A stretch of 64,000 bases of DNA, from contig NZ_BEYR01000006.1 in NCBI RefSeq assembly GCF_002933815.1, forward strand, positions 1 to 64,000, given 5' to 3'. This stretch comes from Sphingobacterium sp. HMA12. Its GTDB lineage: Bacteria; Bacteroidota; Bacteroidia; Sphingobacteriales; Sphingobacteriaceae. The position numbers and the translations under genes are program-made. The notes under the pieces are model-generated. The model worked only from the letters and a program-made list of their open reading frames with translations, made no database searches and was not told the origin of the DNA. Shown piece by piece: positions 8,184-16,957 of this stretch. Each line of letters begins with the position of its first letter. Position 1 is the stretch's first letter.

Positions 8184-8795
8184 ATGGAAACAACAAAAGA
8201 GGAAAAATTCCAAACACTTCTTGTCTTGTCCATCAGGATATTGTTAGCACTCATTTTTCTAAGTTACGGGATGAGCAAAATCTCTGGTGGACAATTTGGA
8301 GGTTTAACCCAAGCCGAACTCAATACCCCCATAAAAGATTTGAGCTTATTCAAAATCGGCTGGTACCTTTTTGACCACCAACCATTCAAAGCTTTCATTG
8401 GAATTTCACAGGTCATGGCCGCCACATTCCTGTTGTTCAACCGTACAGTTATTTTGGGGCTACTGATGCTCATACCTATTATTTTCAATATTTTAGTAAT
8501 CGATCTGACCATTATGGGTTATGGTCTCAAAGTGGGTTTCTTTTTCAGGTTGACAGGCTATCTATTTTATATAGCATTACTGCTTTTTTATTACAAGCAA
8601 TCCACTTTCCCCGCTCTTCGATCGATAACGCAGACACATTTCACGCCCACTAATCTCAAAAATAAATGGACTTATCTGTGGATTCTATTAATTATTCCTT
8701 TACTAGAGATTATTCCCGCAGCGCCCAAGATGCTATTTCTGATAGCAACGCATCCGAAAGAAGTTTGGGTACAAATCATGCACTGGTTTACGTGA
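8184..8795 (+). CDS. DoxX-like integral membrane protein
   Basis: A 203-residue membrane protein with about five hydrophobic segments. The first segment carries LSIRILLALIFLSYGMSKISGGQFGG, the pattern of the DoxX/DoxD-like superfamily, where the helix ends in a G-x-x-K motif. A second block (AFIGISQVMAATFLLF) matches the usual second helix. Its biochemical role is unknown; relatives are linked loosely to redox or quinone functions. It converges on topB with 32 bases between the two. Confidence 0.65.
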   Translation: METTKEEKFQTLLVLSIRILLALIFLSYGMSKISGGQFGGLTQAELNTPIKDLSLFKIGWYLFDHQPFKAFIGISQVMAATFLLFNRTVILGLLMLIPIIFNILVIDLTIMGYGLKVGFFFRLTGYLFYIALLLFYYKQSTFPALRSITQTHFTPTNLKNKWTYLWILLIIPLLEIIPAAPKMLFLIATHPKEVWVQIMHWFT

Positions 8796-8827
8796 CAACT
8801 GCGATTCCAGTGTTGGCTGATTTCAGC

Positions 8828-10939
8828 TTACCCCACGTTGACTTTAAAGTTTTCAAATACAAGAGGGACATTTACGATGGCGCCCTCACTATTTTTAACC
8901 CCTTTAAACTCTGAAGTTTTCCCTTTTTCCAACAGGTTCTTCATCTCCTTTTCTTCCAGAAAAACACCGTTCAACGTTCGCCAGATCTTAAAATCACAAC
9001 CGCGGGCATAATGATCACATTGTGCCACCCGATCATAGAGCAGGATTAAGCCCTTCTCACATTTAGGACATTTGATTTTTCCCTTTTGCTGTGGTTTGAT
9101 TTCCTCTTGTGCCAATGAAATACGCAATGTCAATAACTCTTTGGTAATTTTAGCCGTATAATCCTTAATATGTTTCATAAAAACATCATAAGAAACCTTA
9201 TTAGCCCGCATTTCTTCCAACTTCTGTTCCCATTTTCCCGTCAGCGTTACTTTAGCGATCGAACGATCTTTGACGAGGTTATATACGGCTAGACCTTTTT
9301 CTGTTGGAATCAATTTTTTCTTATCCCTTTTAATGTAATCCCGTTGAAAAAGTGTCTCTATCGTTGCCGCACGGGTAGCTGGCGTTCCGAGTCCACAGTC
9401 TTTCATCGCCTGACGCATTTCATCATCCTCAATTTCTTTACCTGAAGTTTCCATTGCTTTTAAGAGTGAGGCTTCGGTATGAATCGGACGTGCTTTGGTA
9501 AAACGTTCAGCAAGTTCCAATGTCAGTATCTGTAATAATTCCTCGGCCAGCAATTTAGGTAACTGCGCATTTTCGTTATCTTGGTCATCGTTGTTCTTAT
9601 CCTCATCCGGAGCTTCTATCTGCTCAGCAGAAAGGCGCCAACCGTACTGTTTGATAACCGTTCCCTTTGCGATCAGCTCTACTCCCTGCGCATCTATCGT
9701 GACCGTAGTGATATCCTTGATACAGACTTCAGAGAAACTCTCGACCATACGCTTGGCAATCATGTTGTAAATATTTTGCTGTTCTTTCAACATGTGGCCG
9801 GGCTTCTCGTCCGTAACCAACAGTGCATGGTGATCGGTTACCTTTTTGTCATCTACAGAACGCTTATTTAACTTTGCTCCTATTAAATTCTTTGCAATAG
9901 ATGCAATAGATTCCTCTGCATGATCCGAAAGATGTTGGAAAAGTTCCTCGATATGTTCGAAAACATCCTCACCAATATAACGGGATCCGGTACGGGGATA
10001 GGTAATCACCTTTTTCTCGTAAAGCGTCTGCGCAATACTCAGGGTTTGGTCCGCTGAGTAACCATATTTTTTGTTCGCATCCTGTTGCAGGGAAGTCAAA
10101 TCAAACAGTAAGGGAGGCTGTTCCTTTGTTTCTTTGGCTTCAACCTTAGCAACACGTGCATTTGTACCCACAGTCAATCGGGCGATGGTCTGTTCGGCAA
10201 CATCTTTTTTATCTATTTTGTTTGAAGTGGCTTTAAAACTGATATTATCTTTTTCGAAGCCGGCCTGTATTTTATAAAATGCCTGCGGTTTAAAATCTTT
10301 ATTTTCCAGGTAACGTGAGCAAATCATCGCCAAGGTTGGCGTCTGAACTCTTCCCAAAGAAAGGAGCCCTTTGTTGCCTGCTGCCAAGGTGATCGCCTGT
10401 GTAGCATTGATCCCGATCAGCCAATCCGACTCCGATCTTGAACGTGCAGACATGTATAAACTATCGTATTCTGTTCCCGCTTTTAAATTTGCAAAGCCTT
10501 CTTTGATGGCCTTATCCGTCTGACTGGAAATCCACAGACGTTTAAACGGCACCTTCGAACCCAAAAAGTAATAGATGTTACGGAAGATCAATTCCCCCTC
10601 ACGCCCCGCATCCGTTGCCACGATAATCTCCTCCGCCTGTTCTAACAATGATTTTATCGTATTGAGCTGTTTGACCGCACCAGTGTCATCCATCTGCTTT
10701 CCGTCCCGCTTAACTTTTTTCGATTCCAGTTTAAAATTTGCAGGTATAATAGGGAGATTGGAAATGGTCCAGCTATTATAACCGTAAGCCTGAGGCGTGC
10801 ATAATTGAACCAAATGACCAAAAGCATAGGTAAAGGCATAGCCGTTTCCGGCGATATAGCCATCTTTGACTTCCTTCGCTCCCATCACACGGGCCAGATC
10901 ACGTGCCACGGAGGGCTTTTCAGCAATTACAACCTTCAT
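8828..10939 (-). CDS. topB: DNA topoisomerase III
   Basis: Type IA topoisomerase of 703 residues. The TOPRIM domain is at the N-terminus (IAEKPSVARDLA, then ATDAGREGELI with the metal-binding acidic residues at ~110-116). The active-site tyrosine is Tyr314 in VITYPRTGSRY. The LSLGRVQTPTLAMI block is also typical. The tail (~635-670) has a C-x2-C...C-x7-C zinc ribbon, CPKCEKG...CDHYARGC. It relaxes or decatenates DNA by single-strand passage. Length and motif order are complete. An interspersed repeat lies just upstream of the start. Confidence 0.93.
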   Translation of the reverse strand: MKVVIAEKPSVARDLARVMGAKEVKDGYIAGNGYAFTYAFGHLVQLCTPQAYGYNSWTISNLPIIPANFKLESKKVKRDGKQMDDTGAVKQLNTIKSLLEQAEEIIVATDAGREGELIFRNIYYFLGSKVPFKRLWISSQTDKAIKEGFANLKAGTEYDSLYMSARSRSESDWLIGINATQAITLAAGNKGLLSLGRVQTPTLAMICSRYLENKDFKPQAFYKIQAGFEKDNISFKATSNKIDKKDVAEQTIARLTVGTNARVAKVEAKETKEQPPLLFDLTSLQQDANKKYGYSADQTLSIAQTLYEKKVITYPRTGSRYIGEDVFEHIEELFQHLSDHAEESIASIAKNLIGAKLNKRSVDDKKVTDHHALLVTDEKPGHMLKEQQNIYNMIAKRMVESFSEVCIKDITTVTIDAQGVELIAKGTVIKQYGWRLSAEQIEAPDEDKNNDDQDNENAQLPKLLAEELLQILTLELAERFTKARPIHTEASLLKAMETSGKEIEDDEMRQAMKDCGLGTPATRAATIETLFQRDYIKRDKKKLIPTEKGLAVYNLVKDRSIAKVTLTGKWEQKLEEMRANKVSYDVFMKHIKDYTAKITKELLTLRISLAQEEIKPQQKGKIKCPKCEKGLILLYDRVAQCDHYARGCDFKIWRTLNGVFLEEKEMKNLLEKGKTSEFKGVKNSEGAIVNVPLVFENFKVNVG

Positions 10940-10940
10940 T

Positions 10941-11020
10941 TTAGCTATGAGATATTAGAATTTGAGATACTAGATTTGAAACGCTACCTGTAGAAGCCTT
11001 TGGCTTATCAAGTACTTTTC
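10941..11020 (+). repeat. interspersed repeat, copy A
   Basis: Stuttering AT-rich part with TATGAGATATTAG...TTTGAGATACTAGATTTGA, followed by a short hairpin AAGCC-TTT-GGCTT (10994-11006). It lies between topB and dgt and resembles copies at 12541, 24580, 28462 and 33650. Confidence 0.65.
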
Positions 11021-11114
11021 TGTTTACATTCACAAGATAGCTTACAAAAGTAAGCATGATCTCAATAAATCGATCACCGGGATCACTTGTTAACAAAATA
11101 AATTGTTCGCAAAC

Positions 11115-12473
11115 TTATTCGATACTCGGAATTGTTATTCCTTTAATCTTACGATAGAGTTCAATGGCATATACATCGGTCATACCTGAAACAAAATCCA
11201 GTACACAGCGGATTTTGGAATAGGAATCCTGCTTGTCAGTATAAAATTGCTCCGGGATCAGGGCAACTAATTTTTTATCGTAGTTATTTTTATTCTTTTT
11301 GAGGTATGCAGGCACAAACTCTTTTAACAGAGCATCCATGACGCGATAGCCGGCGATCTCAATCTGGACTACAGTAGGCGCATTATAGATCTTCGCTATG
11401 GAAATTTTTGAGATCTTATTCATTTGCTTGACAATATTTTCATCCAGCGCATCCATCAATGCAGATGAGAAAGTCCCTGATAAAAACTGTTCCTGTTCAC
11501 GTACAAACACATCTACACAGCCCTTGATCAAGGTGTTAATTGCCTTAGCCCGCAATAGGGCTACACGGCTCGGTGTATCCAGCAAACCGTCCAATCGATC
11601 ACGAAGATTTTCGGAGCCACATAACGGCAACAAAAGTTCCTCGACCTCTTGGTAGGATAGTATTTTTAAATGATGTGCATCCTCCAGATCAATGATATTA
11701 TAACAGATATCGTCAGCCGCCTCGACCAGGTACACCAAAGGGTGCCGTAAATAACCTTTCGGGTTTGAAGGATCACGCAACAGCCCCAATTCATTGGCTA
11801 CTTTCTCGAATGCTTTTTGCTCTTCTGTAAAAAATCCATACTTTTTGCGGTGATGGCTTTTTTTGACATGGCCATCTATCGCTAAACAAGGATATTTTAC
11901 GATAGACGCCAAGGATGTATATGTTAGTGCAAATCCTTTAGGGTCTTTTCCCTGAAAAGCGTGGGTCAGAATCCGTAGTGCATTGGCATTACCTTCAAAA
12001 TGGGTCAGATCCGCCCATTCTTCGGCAGTCACTTGTTCCTGATACTTACGTCCTTCTCCATCCGTGAAGTAGGTGGATATCGCAGACTCTCCCGAATGCC
12101 CAAATGCTGGATTACCTAAATCATGGGATAGACAGGCTGCCGAAATAATATTTCCGACTTCCTGAAGAAATGGATATTCGGTATCTATATTGGAATTTCC
12201 CTCCTTTAACTGCGCATAGAACATACGGCCAAGTGAACGGCCTACGCTGGCTACCTCCAAGCTGTGCGTCAGCCTATTGTGCACGAAAACAGCTCCCGGA
12301 AGCGGAAAAACCTGTGTTTTATTCTGTAATCTTCGAAATGGGGAAGAAAAGATCAACCGGTCATAATCCCGTTGAAATTCCGACCGCGCTACAAGGTAGC
12401 TGTCAGCTGTTCTATCTTCATAGCCCCAGCGTTTTGCAGAAAGCAAATCTTTCCAGTTCATTTTTTCAGACAT
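11115..12473 (-). CDS. dgt: deoxyguanosinetriphosphate triphosphohydrolase (dGTPase)
   Basis: HD-domain protein of 452 residues that hydrolyses dGTP (or other dNTPs) to the nucleoside and tripolyphosphate. The HD metal site is visible: RLTHSLEVASVGR, then ACLSHDLGNPAFGHSGE, and a later EAADDICYNIIDLED. The N-terminal RRLQNKTQVFPL is characteristic of the dGTPase family. It lies between topB and the divergent galM. Substrate range in this organism cannot be told from sequence. Confidence 0.9.
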   Translation of the reverse strand: MSEKMNWKDLLSAKRWGYEDRTADSYLVARSEFQRDYDRLIFSSPFRRLQNKTQVFPLPGAVFVHNRLTHSLEVASVGRSLGRMFYAQLKEGNSNIDTEYPFLQEVGNIISAACLSHDLGNPAFGHSGESAISTYFTDGEGRKYQEQVTAEEWADLTHFEGNANALRILTHAFQGKDPKGFALTYTSLASIVKYPCLAIDGHVKKSHHRKKYGFFTEEQKAFEKVANELGLLRDPSNPKGYLRHPLVYLVEAADDICYNIIDLEDAHHLKILSYQEVEELLLPLCGSENLRDRLDGLLDTPSRVALLRAKAINTLIKGCVDVFVREQEQFLSGTFSSALMDALDENIVKQMNKISKISIAKIYNAPTVVQIEIAGYRVMDALLKEFVPAYLKKNKNNYDKKLVALIPEQFYTDKQDSYSKIRCVLDFVSGMTDVYAIELYRKIKGITIPSIE

Positions 12474-12540
12474 AGCGCAAATATATAAAAAATAAAAATT
12501 TAGGCACCTATTAGATCAACCCAAAAAACCGCCTAACCGG

Positions 12541-12571
12541 AGTCTCTCATCTCAATTCTCATATCTCACGA
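12541..12571 (-). repeat. interspersed repeat, copy E (reverse orientation)
   Basis: Read on the minus strand this is GTGAGATATGAGAATTGAGA plus further GAGA units, the same core as copies A-D but inverted. It lies between the divergent dgt and galM genes. The AAGCC/GGCTT hairpin is not obvious here, so the copy may be truncated. Confidence 0.5.
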
Positions 12572-12612
12572 CTTATATGTATCTTTAACTATCAATACCA
12601 ATAGGAACAATC

Positions 12613-13671
12613 ATGACTAGATATCAATCACTTATTCCAAAACATTTTGAAACCAATATTGAGGGGAAAAACACCCATTTACTTTTATTAAAAAATGAGG
12701 GTGGTATGCAGGTGCTTTTAACAGATTATGGTGCCCGTATTGTCAGCATCTTAGTCCCCGACAACAAAGGCAACCTGGTTGATGTTGCTCTTGGCTTTGA
12801 TTCCATTCAGGGTTATCTGGAATCCGATGAAAAATACCATGGCTGTACCGCCGGCCGATTTGCAAACCGCATCGCAAACGGCAAATTTGAAATAGACGGA
12901 AAACAATATACTCTTCCGCAGAATAATGGCACAAATTGTCTGCATGGTGGAATATCGGGCTTCCATGATAAAGTTTGGGACCGTAGAGTAACCTATCAGT
13001 CTCATGTAGAATTTTACTACGTTTCTAAAGATGGCGAGGAGGGCTTCCCCGGAAATTTAAAAATAATGGTTTCTTACACCCTAACGAGAAACAACGAAAT
13101 CATCATCAAATACCACGCACAGTCCGATGCTGACACGCATATTAATTTAACAAATCATACTTATTTTAATCTTGATGGAGAGGGAAGCGGAGATGTATTG
13201 CAACAAGTACTTCAAATAAATTCAGAAGAAGTGCTGTTTGTGGATGAGAATCAAGTACCCAATGCGATCGTACCGGTAGAAGGGACCCCTTTTGACTTCA
13301 GAACCCCTAAAAAAATTATTCAGGACATCACAGAAAATGATGAGCAGCTCATTGCAGCCAAAGGCTATGATCATTGTTATGTCAATAATAAACCAATCTC
13401 CCAGCCCTGCGCAACAGCTTACTCAAAAAACACAGGTATTCAGCTTGATGTATTCACTACCGAACCCGGAGTACAGTTGTATACCGGAAATTGGATGACG
13501 GGAAATGATATCGGCAAAAGAGGGTATAAATATCTACCTTACGCCGGGTTTTGTCTGGAAACACAACATTTTCCTGATAGCCCCAATCAAGTGGAGTTTC
13601 CCTCAACGCTATTAAAAGCTGGTGAATCATTTGATTCAGAGACACACTTTAAGTTCTCAATAAAGAAATAA
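12613..13671 (+). CDS. galM: galactose mutarotase (aldose 1-epimerase)
   Basis: A 352-residue enzyme that interconverts alpha and beta anomers of galactose and other aldoses. The family's order of blocks is present: TDYGARIVSILVPD, CTAGRFANRIANGKF, LHGGISGFHDKVW, the catalytic His in NLTNHTYFNLDGEG, GYDHCYV, and the catalytic Glu in GFCLETQHFPDSPNQ. No signal peptide is seen, so a cytoplasmic enzyme is expected. A terminator follows directly. No other sugar genes are nearby. Confidence 0.93.
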   Translation: MTRYQSLIPKHFETNIEGKNTHLLLLKNEGGMQVLLTDYGARIVSILVPDNKGNLVDVALGFDSIQGYLESDEKYHGCTAGRFANRIANGKFEIDGKQYTLPQNNGTNCLHGGISGFHDKVWDRRVTYQSHVEFYYVSKDGEEGFPGNLKIMVSYTLTRNNEIIIKYHAQSDADTHINLTNHTYFNLDGEGSGDVLQQVLQINSEEVLFVDENQVPNAIVPVEGTPFDFRTPKKIIQDITENDEQLIAAKGYDHCYVNNKPISQPCATAYSKNTGIQLDVFTTEPGVQLYTGNWMTGNDIGKRGYKYLPYAGFCLETQHFPDSPNQVEFPSTLLKAGESFDSETHFKFSIKK

Positions 13672-13673
13672 TA

Positions 13674-13715
13674 AAAAAGAGCTGTGATCCATTTATTTTA
13701 TCACAGCTCTTTTTT
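13674..13715. terminator. bidirectional intrinsic terminator
   Basis: AAAAAGAGCTGTGAT pairs with ATCACAGCTCTTTTT, about 15 bp, with A/T runs on both sides. It lies between convergent galM and argH. Confidence 0.88.
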
Positions 13716-13780
13716 GTTGAACATGTTTCAATCAGCAACGATTGTGCCCCAGTTTTATAGACTGAATAGGATGATCGGTC

Positions 13781-15112
13781 TTATTTTACCAATTCTTCCA
13801 AGGCCTTTTCTACTTGTTCAAATCCGAAAGTCGATTTTACCTGCTTAAACATCCGTTGAATCTGATCGTTACAAAGATTTCCGATACTGCCTTCATGCGT
13901 ATGATTAACCTCTTTCGATGGTTTGAAACGTCCTTCGTCAATATCAATACCAATAGTCCGGTAAGCCTCACGGAAAGGCACACCTTTAAGCACCTCATTG
14001 TTTACCACCTCAACAGAGAAGAGATAATCGTATTTTGGATCATCAAGGATATTGTCTTTTACGGAAATATTTTCCAGCATAAAGGTCGCTATTTCAAGAC
14101 ATTCATTAAGCGATTTAAACGCCGGGAATAGATTTTCCTTTAACAGTTGGAGATCCCTATGGTAACCTGAAGGAAGATTCGTTGTCATCAATGCAATTTC
14201 ATTCGGCAATGCCTGAATTTTATTACAACGTGAACGAATCAGTTCAAAAACGTCAGGATTTTTCTTATGTGGCATAATACTCGACCCTGTTGTCAAATGA
14301 GCCGGGAATGAAATAAAGCCAAAATTCTGATTGATATATAAGCACACGTCCATCGCAAACTTTGCTAATGTAGCCGCGATCGAGCTCATTCCTTGTGCTA
14401 AAATCCGTTCGGTCTTACCCCTACCCATCTGCGCATAGACCACATTATAATTCAAATCTTCAAATCCTAATAACTGTGTGGTCATTGTTCTATTCAACGG
14501 AAAAGAAGAACCATAACCCGCAGCCGAGCCCAATGGATTTTTATTGCAGACCTTCCAAGCAGCTTTCATCATTTCCAGATCATCAACCAAACTTTCCGCA
14601 TAAGCACCAAACCATAAACCAAAAGATGATGGCATTGCAATCTGAAGATGTGTGTAGCCCGGGATCAAAATATGTTTATAACGTTCGCTAAGTTGGACCA
14701 ATTCATTGAAGAAAGCTTCGGTATTCTGAATAATATGTTGAATCTCTGTACGGAAGTACAATTTTAGGTCCACAAGCACTTGATCATTTCGGGATCGCCC
14801 TGAATGAATTTTTTTACCAGCCTCGCCGATGCGTTGTGTAAGTAACATCTCAACCTGTGAATGCACATCTTCTACCGAATCTTCAATCTGAAAATCCCCC
14901 GCTAAAATTTCCTTATAGATATTTTTCAATTCTTTCTGTACCAAAGCCAGATCTTCATCAGTCATCAGGTTAATGCTATTTAGCATCCGTGTATGGGCCA
15001 AAGAGCCTAATACATCCGCTGCGGCAAGCTGTAGGTCCATCACACGGTCATTACCTACGGTAAAAGATTCTACAAACGAATCAACATCTATATTTTTTTG
15101 CCAGATTTTCAT
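13781..15112 (-). CDS. argH: argininosuccinate lyase
   Basis: Last enzyme of arginine synthesis: argininosuccinate to arginine and fumarate. The 443-residue protein has the fumarase/aspartase superfamily signature GSSIMPHKKNPD and HSGRSRNDQVLVDLKLY, which carries the substrate contacts. PGYTHLQIAMPSSFG is also typical. It is separated from argG and argC (32625-34914), unlike the single arginine clusters of many relatives. A promoter about 250 bases upstream gives it a long leader with two tiny ORFs. Confidence 0.94.
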   Translation of the reverse strand: MKIWQKNIDVDSFVESFTVGNDRVMDLQLAAADVLGSLAHTRMLNSINLMTDEDLALVQKELKNIYKEILAGDFQIEDSVEDVHSQVEMLLTQRIGEAGKKIHSGRSRNDQVLVDLKLYFRTEIQHIIQNTEAFFNELVQLSERYKHILIPGYTHLQIAMPSSFGLWFGAYAESLVDDLEMMKAAWKVCNKNPLGSAAGYGSSFPLNRTMTTQLLGFEDLNYNVVYAQMGRGKTERILAQGMSSIAATLAKFAMDVCLYINQNFGFISFPAHLTTGSSIMPHKKNPDVFELIRSRCNKIQALPNEIALMTTNLPSGYHRDLQLLKENLFPAFKSLNECLEIATFMLENISVKDNILDDPKYDYLFSVEVVNNEVLKGVPFREAYRTIGIDIDEGRFKPSKEVNHTHEGSIGNLCNDQIQRMFKQVKSTFGFEQVEKALEELVK

Positions 15113-15197
15113 TAATATATTTTGTTTTATGGTAACGAAATTATGATGAGCCAGTATTCATTTCGGTTTAGCTGCTGATCAAAGCTCATCAGAATAT

Positions 15198-15239
15198 TTA
15201 TTTGTATGTCATTATTTTTCGCTTTAGGGCCATTCGCAT
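15198..15239 (-). CDS. possible 13-codon upstream ORF in the argH leader
   Basis: ATG at 15239 reads MRMALKRKIMTYK and stops with TAA. Two of thirteen codons are CGA arginine. It lies in the argH leader between promoter and gene. It may be chance; no ribosome-binding evidence is visible. A hairpin TGATGAGC/GCTCATCA lies between this ORF and argH (about 15143-15191). Confidence 0.25.
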   Translation of the reverse strand: MRMALKRKIMTYK

Positions 15240-15283
15240 GCCCTATAGCAAATAGTATTTTATCCCTGGGTGCAATCTGCCAC

Positions 15284-15325
15284 TTATAACTCAGCTTTCT
15301 TGCGCATAAAACGATCGCTGTCCAT
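15284..15325 (-). CDS. possible 13-codon upstream ORF in the argH leader
   Basis: ATG at 15325 reads MDSDRFMRKKAEL and stops with TAA. It has two arginine codons (CGT, CGC). Listed because the other arginine operon in this window also has an Arg-containing leader ORF; alone it is weak evidence. Confidence 0.25.
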   Translation of the reverse strand: MDSDRFMRKKAEL

Positions 15326-15362
15326 TTGATGATCTACTTTAAACGAACCAAAGTTGCTGATC

Positions 15363-15394
15363 CAAATGTACCTGATTTCTTAACATTGCAAAAA
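15363..15394 (-). promoter_or_regulatory. argH promoter
   Basis: Minus strand: TTTTTG (15389-15394), 18 bases, TACATTTG (15363-15370), a full Bacteroidota promoter match. The leader to the argH ATG would be about 245 nt, unusually long. Confidence 0.65.
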
Positions 15395-15580
15395 TACCAA
15401 TTGCAAATGGTTATATCAATGCCAAGCTGTTTGAGGTGAAACAATAATCAAAAGAAGAGAATAAAGGAGAATTCTGGCGTAAAAAAATATATGTTACAAA
15501 AAAAAACAAATGTTAAAAGTTTGTTAAATCGCAATAAACACATTTTATAAGTAACCACTCACTTTATTTTTAAAAGTTAT

Positions 15581-15611
15581 TTTGTCAGTTTTTTAAGTAT
15601 TCCTATGTTTG
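15581..15611 (+). promoter_or_regulatory. strong promoter before a candidate small RNA
   Basis: Plus strand: TTTG (15581-15584), exactly 19 bases, TATGTTTG (15604-15611). The bases after it, TAGTGTAAG, are also found after a similar site near 43110. Confidence 0.7.
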
Positions 15612-15616
15612 TAGTG

Positions 15617-15790
15617 TAAGGGAGATGAAAAAATAAAAGCCGGTAAGGTTAGTAAATACTTACCACTTTAAATACACCGAAATTTAAAACCAAATATGAT
15701 AGACCCCAACGTCTTAAAACTTGCAAGAAATTACCTAACCAATTGTGAATCGAAATTTAAAGGCACGTCAAACCAAGATGTGCCTTTTTT
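15617..15790 (+). ncRNA. candidate ~174-nt small RNA or rbfA leader
   Basis: This stretch runs from a full-consensus promoter to a strong intrinsic terminator with no established gene between. Inside are a local hairpin GGTAAG/CTTACC (about 15642-15664), an alternative partner for its left arm (GGTTAG with CTAACC near 15735), and the 11-base string CGAAATTTAAA twice (15678-15688, 15751-15761). A 41-codon frame overlaps its 3' half. It may be an independent RNA or an attenuated leader for rbfA. I do not recognise it as 6S RNA or any known class. Confidence 0.5.
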
Positions 15791-15821
15791 CGTATACGCA
15801 GGCGTCGAAGACAGTCAATAG
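15696..15821 (+). CDS. possible 41-residue small protein overlapping the candidate RNA
   Basis: ATG at 15696 opens a 41-codon frame beginning MIDPNVLKLARNYLTN and ending FFVYAGVEDSQ. The frame passes through the terminator hairpin at 15759-15790, so full translation requires read-through. Codon choice is not unreasonable, but there is no recognisable domain. It could be a leader peptide or chance. Confidence 0.3.
   Translation: MIDPNVLKLARNYLTNCESKFKGTSNQDVPFFVYAGVEDSQ
15759..15790 (+). terminator. intrinsic terminator of the candidate RNA
   Basis: AAAGGCACGTC pairs with GATGTGCCTTT (11 bp, one G-U) around AAACCAA, then a run of T. Confidence 0.8.
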
Positions 15822-15850
15822 GTATGCATGTGATTCTAGCCTAAAATACT

Positions 15851-15858
15851 TATCTTTG
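15851..15858 (+). promoter_or_regulatory. -7 element for rbfA
   Basis: TATCTTTG lies 38 bases before the rbfA ATG. No good -33 element is seen at the usual distance. Confidence 0.45.
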
Positions 15859-15896
15859 TGTATCATATTGAGAATATTCAACATAAAACGTATACG

Positions 15897-16271
15897 ATGG
15901 GAACAGAAAGCAAGAGACAGCAACGTTTTGCTGGAGTCATTCAACAAGATTTAGCAGCATTATTTCAACGGGATGGTAAGGCATGGGCTCCAGGAGCATT
16001 CATTACGGTTACACGTGTTCGAGTTACTCCTGATTTGGCTATCGCACGTGTTTATTTGAGCTTTTTAAACACGAAGACTGCACAGGAAGACATAAAAGCA
16101 ATACGTACCAAAACATCCGAGATACGTTATAAGTTGGGATCAAAAATTAAAAACCAAGTCAAAATTGTCCCGCAGCTGGAATTTTTCCTAGATGACACCA
16201 ATGAATATGTGGAGCATATGGACAAATTGTTTGAAGAAATAAGTAAAGAGCCTCGTCAACCAGAAGAATAA
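15897..16271 (+). CDS. rbfA: ribosome-binding factor A
   Basis: A 124-residue KH-like protein that helps mature the 30S subunit. Typical features are ESKRQQRFAGVIQQDLAALFQ at the start, the ITVTRVRVTPDLAIARVYLSFL strand-helix block, and KNQVKIVPQLEFFLDDTNEYVEHMDKLF near the end. The frame is open upstream to 15858, but the ATG at 15897 fits the family start and lies below a TATCTTTG element. The leucyl/phenylalanyl transferase gene aat begins about 30 bases after it. Confidence 0.9.
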   Translation: MGTESKRQQRFAGVIQQDLAALFQRDGKAWAPGAFITVTRVRVTPDLAIARVYLSFLNTKTAQEDIKAIRTKTSEIRYKLGSKIKNQVKIVPQLEFFLDDTNEYVEHMDKLFEEISKEPRQPEE

Positions 16272-16300
16272 CGCAATTTAAATTGGCTTATCTAGGATCG

Positions 16301-16957
16301 ATGGTATTTGAACTCGATAACAAAAAGCTGGAGTTTCCACATCCGAGCTACGCTGATGAAGATGGTTTATTGGCTATCGGAGGTGACCTTTCGGCTGACC
16401 GACTGCTGTTGGCTTATAGTAATGGCATATTTCCCTGGTTTAGTGATGATACACCGATATTATGGTACGCACCTCATCCACGCTTCGTCATCTATCCTTC
16501 CAAGATCAAGATCAGCAAAAGCATGGCTGCCTGTATCCGGAAAAAGATCTTTTCCATCTCGGTAGACCGCAACTTTCATACAGTCATTCAAAATTGCTCC
16601 ACTATCAATAGAAAAGATCAAGATGGGACATGGATCACAGAAGACATGATTAAGGCCTATAAAACACTGTATGAAATGGGATATGCACATTCAGTGGAAG
16701 TATGGCAAGACGGATTACTTGTGGGTGGGCTCTATGGTGTGCTGATCAATGGTGTATTTTGTGGAGAAAGCATGTTTTCTAAAGTACCTAATGCTTCTAA
16801 AGCTGCACTGATTTACCTGGCGCAAAAAATAGATCTACAATTGATAGACTGTCAATTTCACACGTCTCATTTGGAAAGCATGGGCGGTGAATACCTTTCC
16901 TTACCTGATTATTTAGCAATATTAACAAAAGACCCAAGATATGAACAGTCCATATAG
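16301..16957 (+). CDS. aat: leucyl/phenylalanyl-tRNA-protein transferase
   Basis: Attaches Leu or Phe from aminoacyl-tRNA to N-terminal Lys/Arg of proteins, marking them for ClpS/ClpAP (N-degron pathway). The 218-residue sequence has the family blocks FPHPSYADEDGLLAIGGDLS, YSNGIFPWF, ILWYAPHPRFVIYP, DGTWIT, GYAHSVEVWQDGLLVGGLYGV, FCGESMFS and QFHTSHLESMGG. A TTG at 16283 could extend it by six residues, but the ATG at 16301, with AGGA just before it, fits the family better. Its end overlaps the next gene by 17 bases. Confidence 0.92.
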   Translation: MVFELDNKKLEFPHPSYADEDGLLAIGGDLSADRLLLAYSNGIFPWFSDDTPILWYAPHPRFVIYPSKIKISKSMAACIRKKIFSISVDRNFHTVIQNCSTINRKDQDGTWITEDMIKAYKTLYEMGYAHSVEVWQDGLLVGGLYGVLINGVFCGESMFSKVPNASKAALIYLAQKIDLQLIDCQFHTSHLESMGGEYLSLPDYLAILTKDPRYEQSI

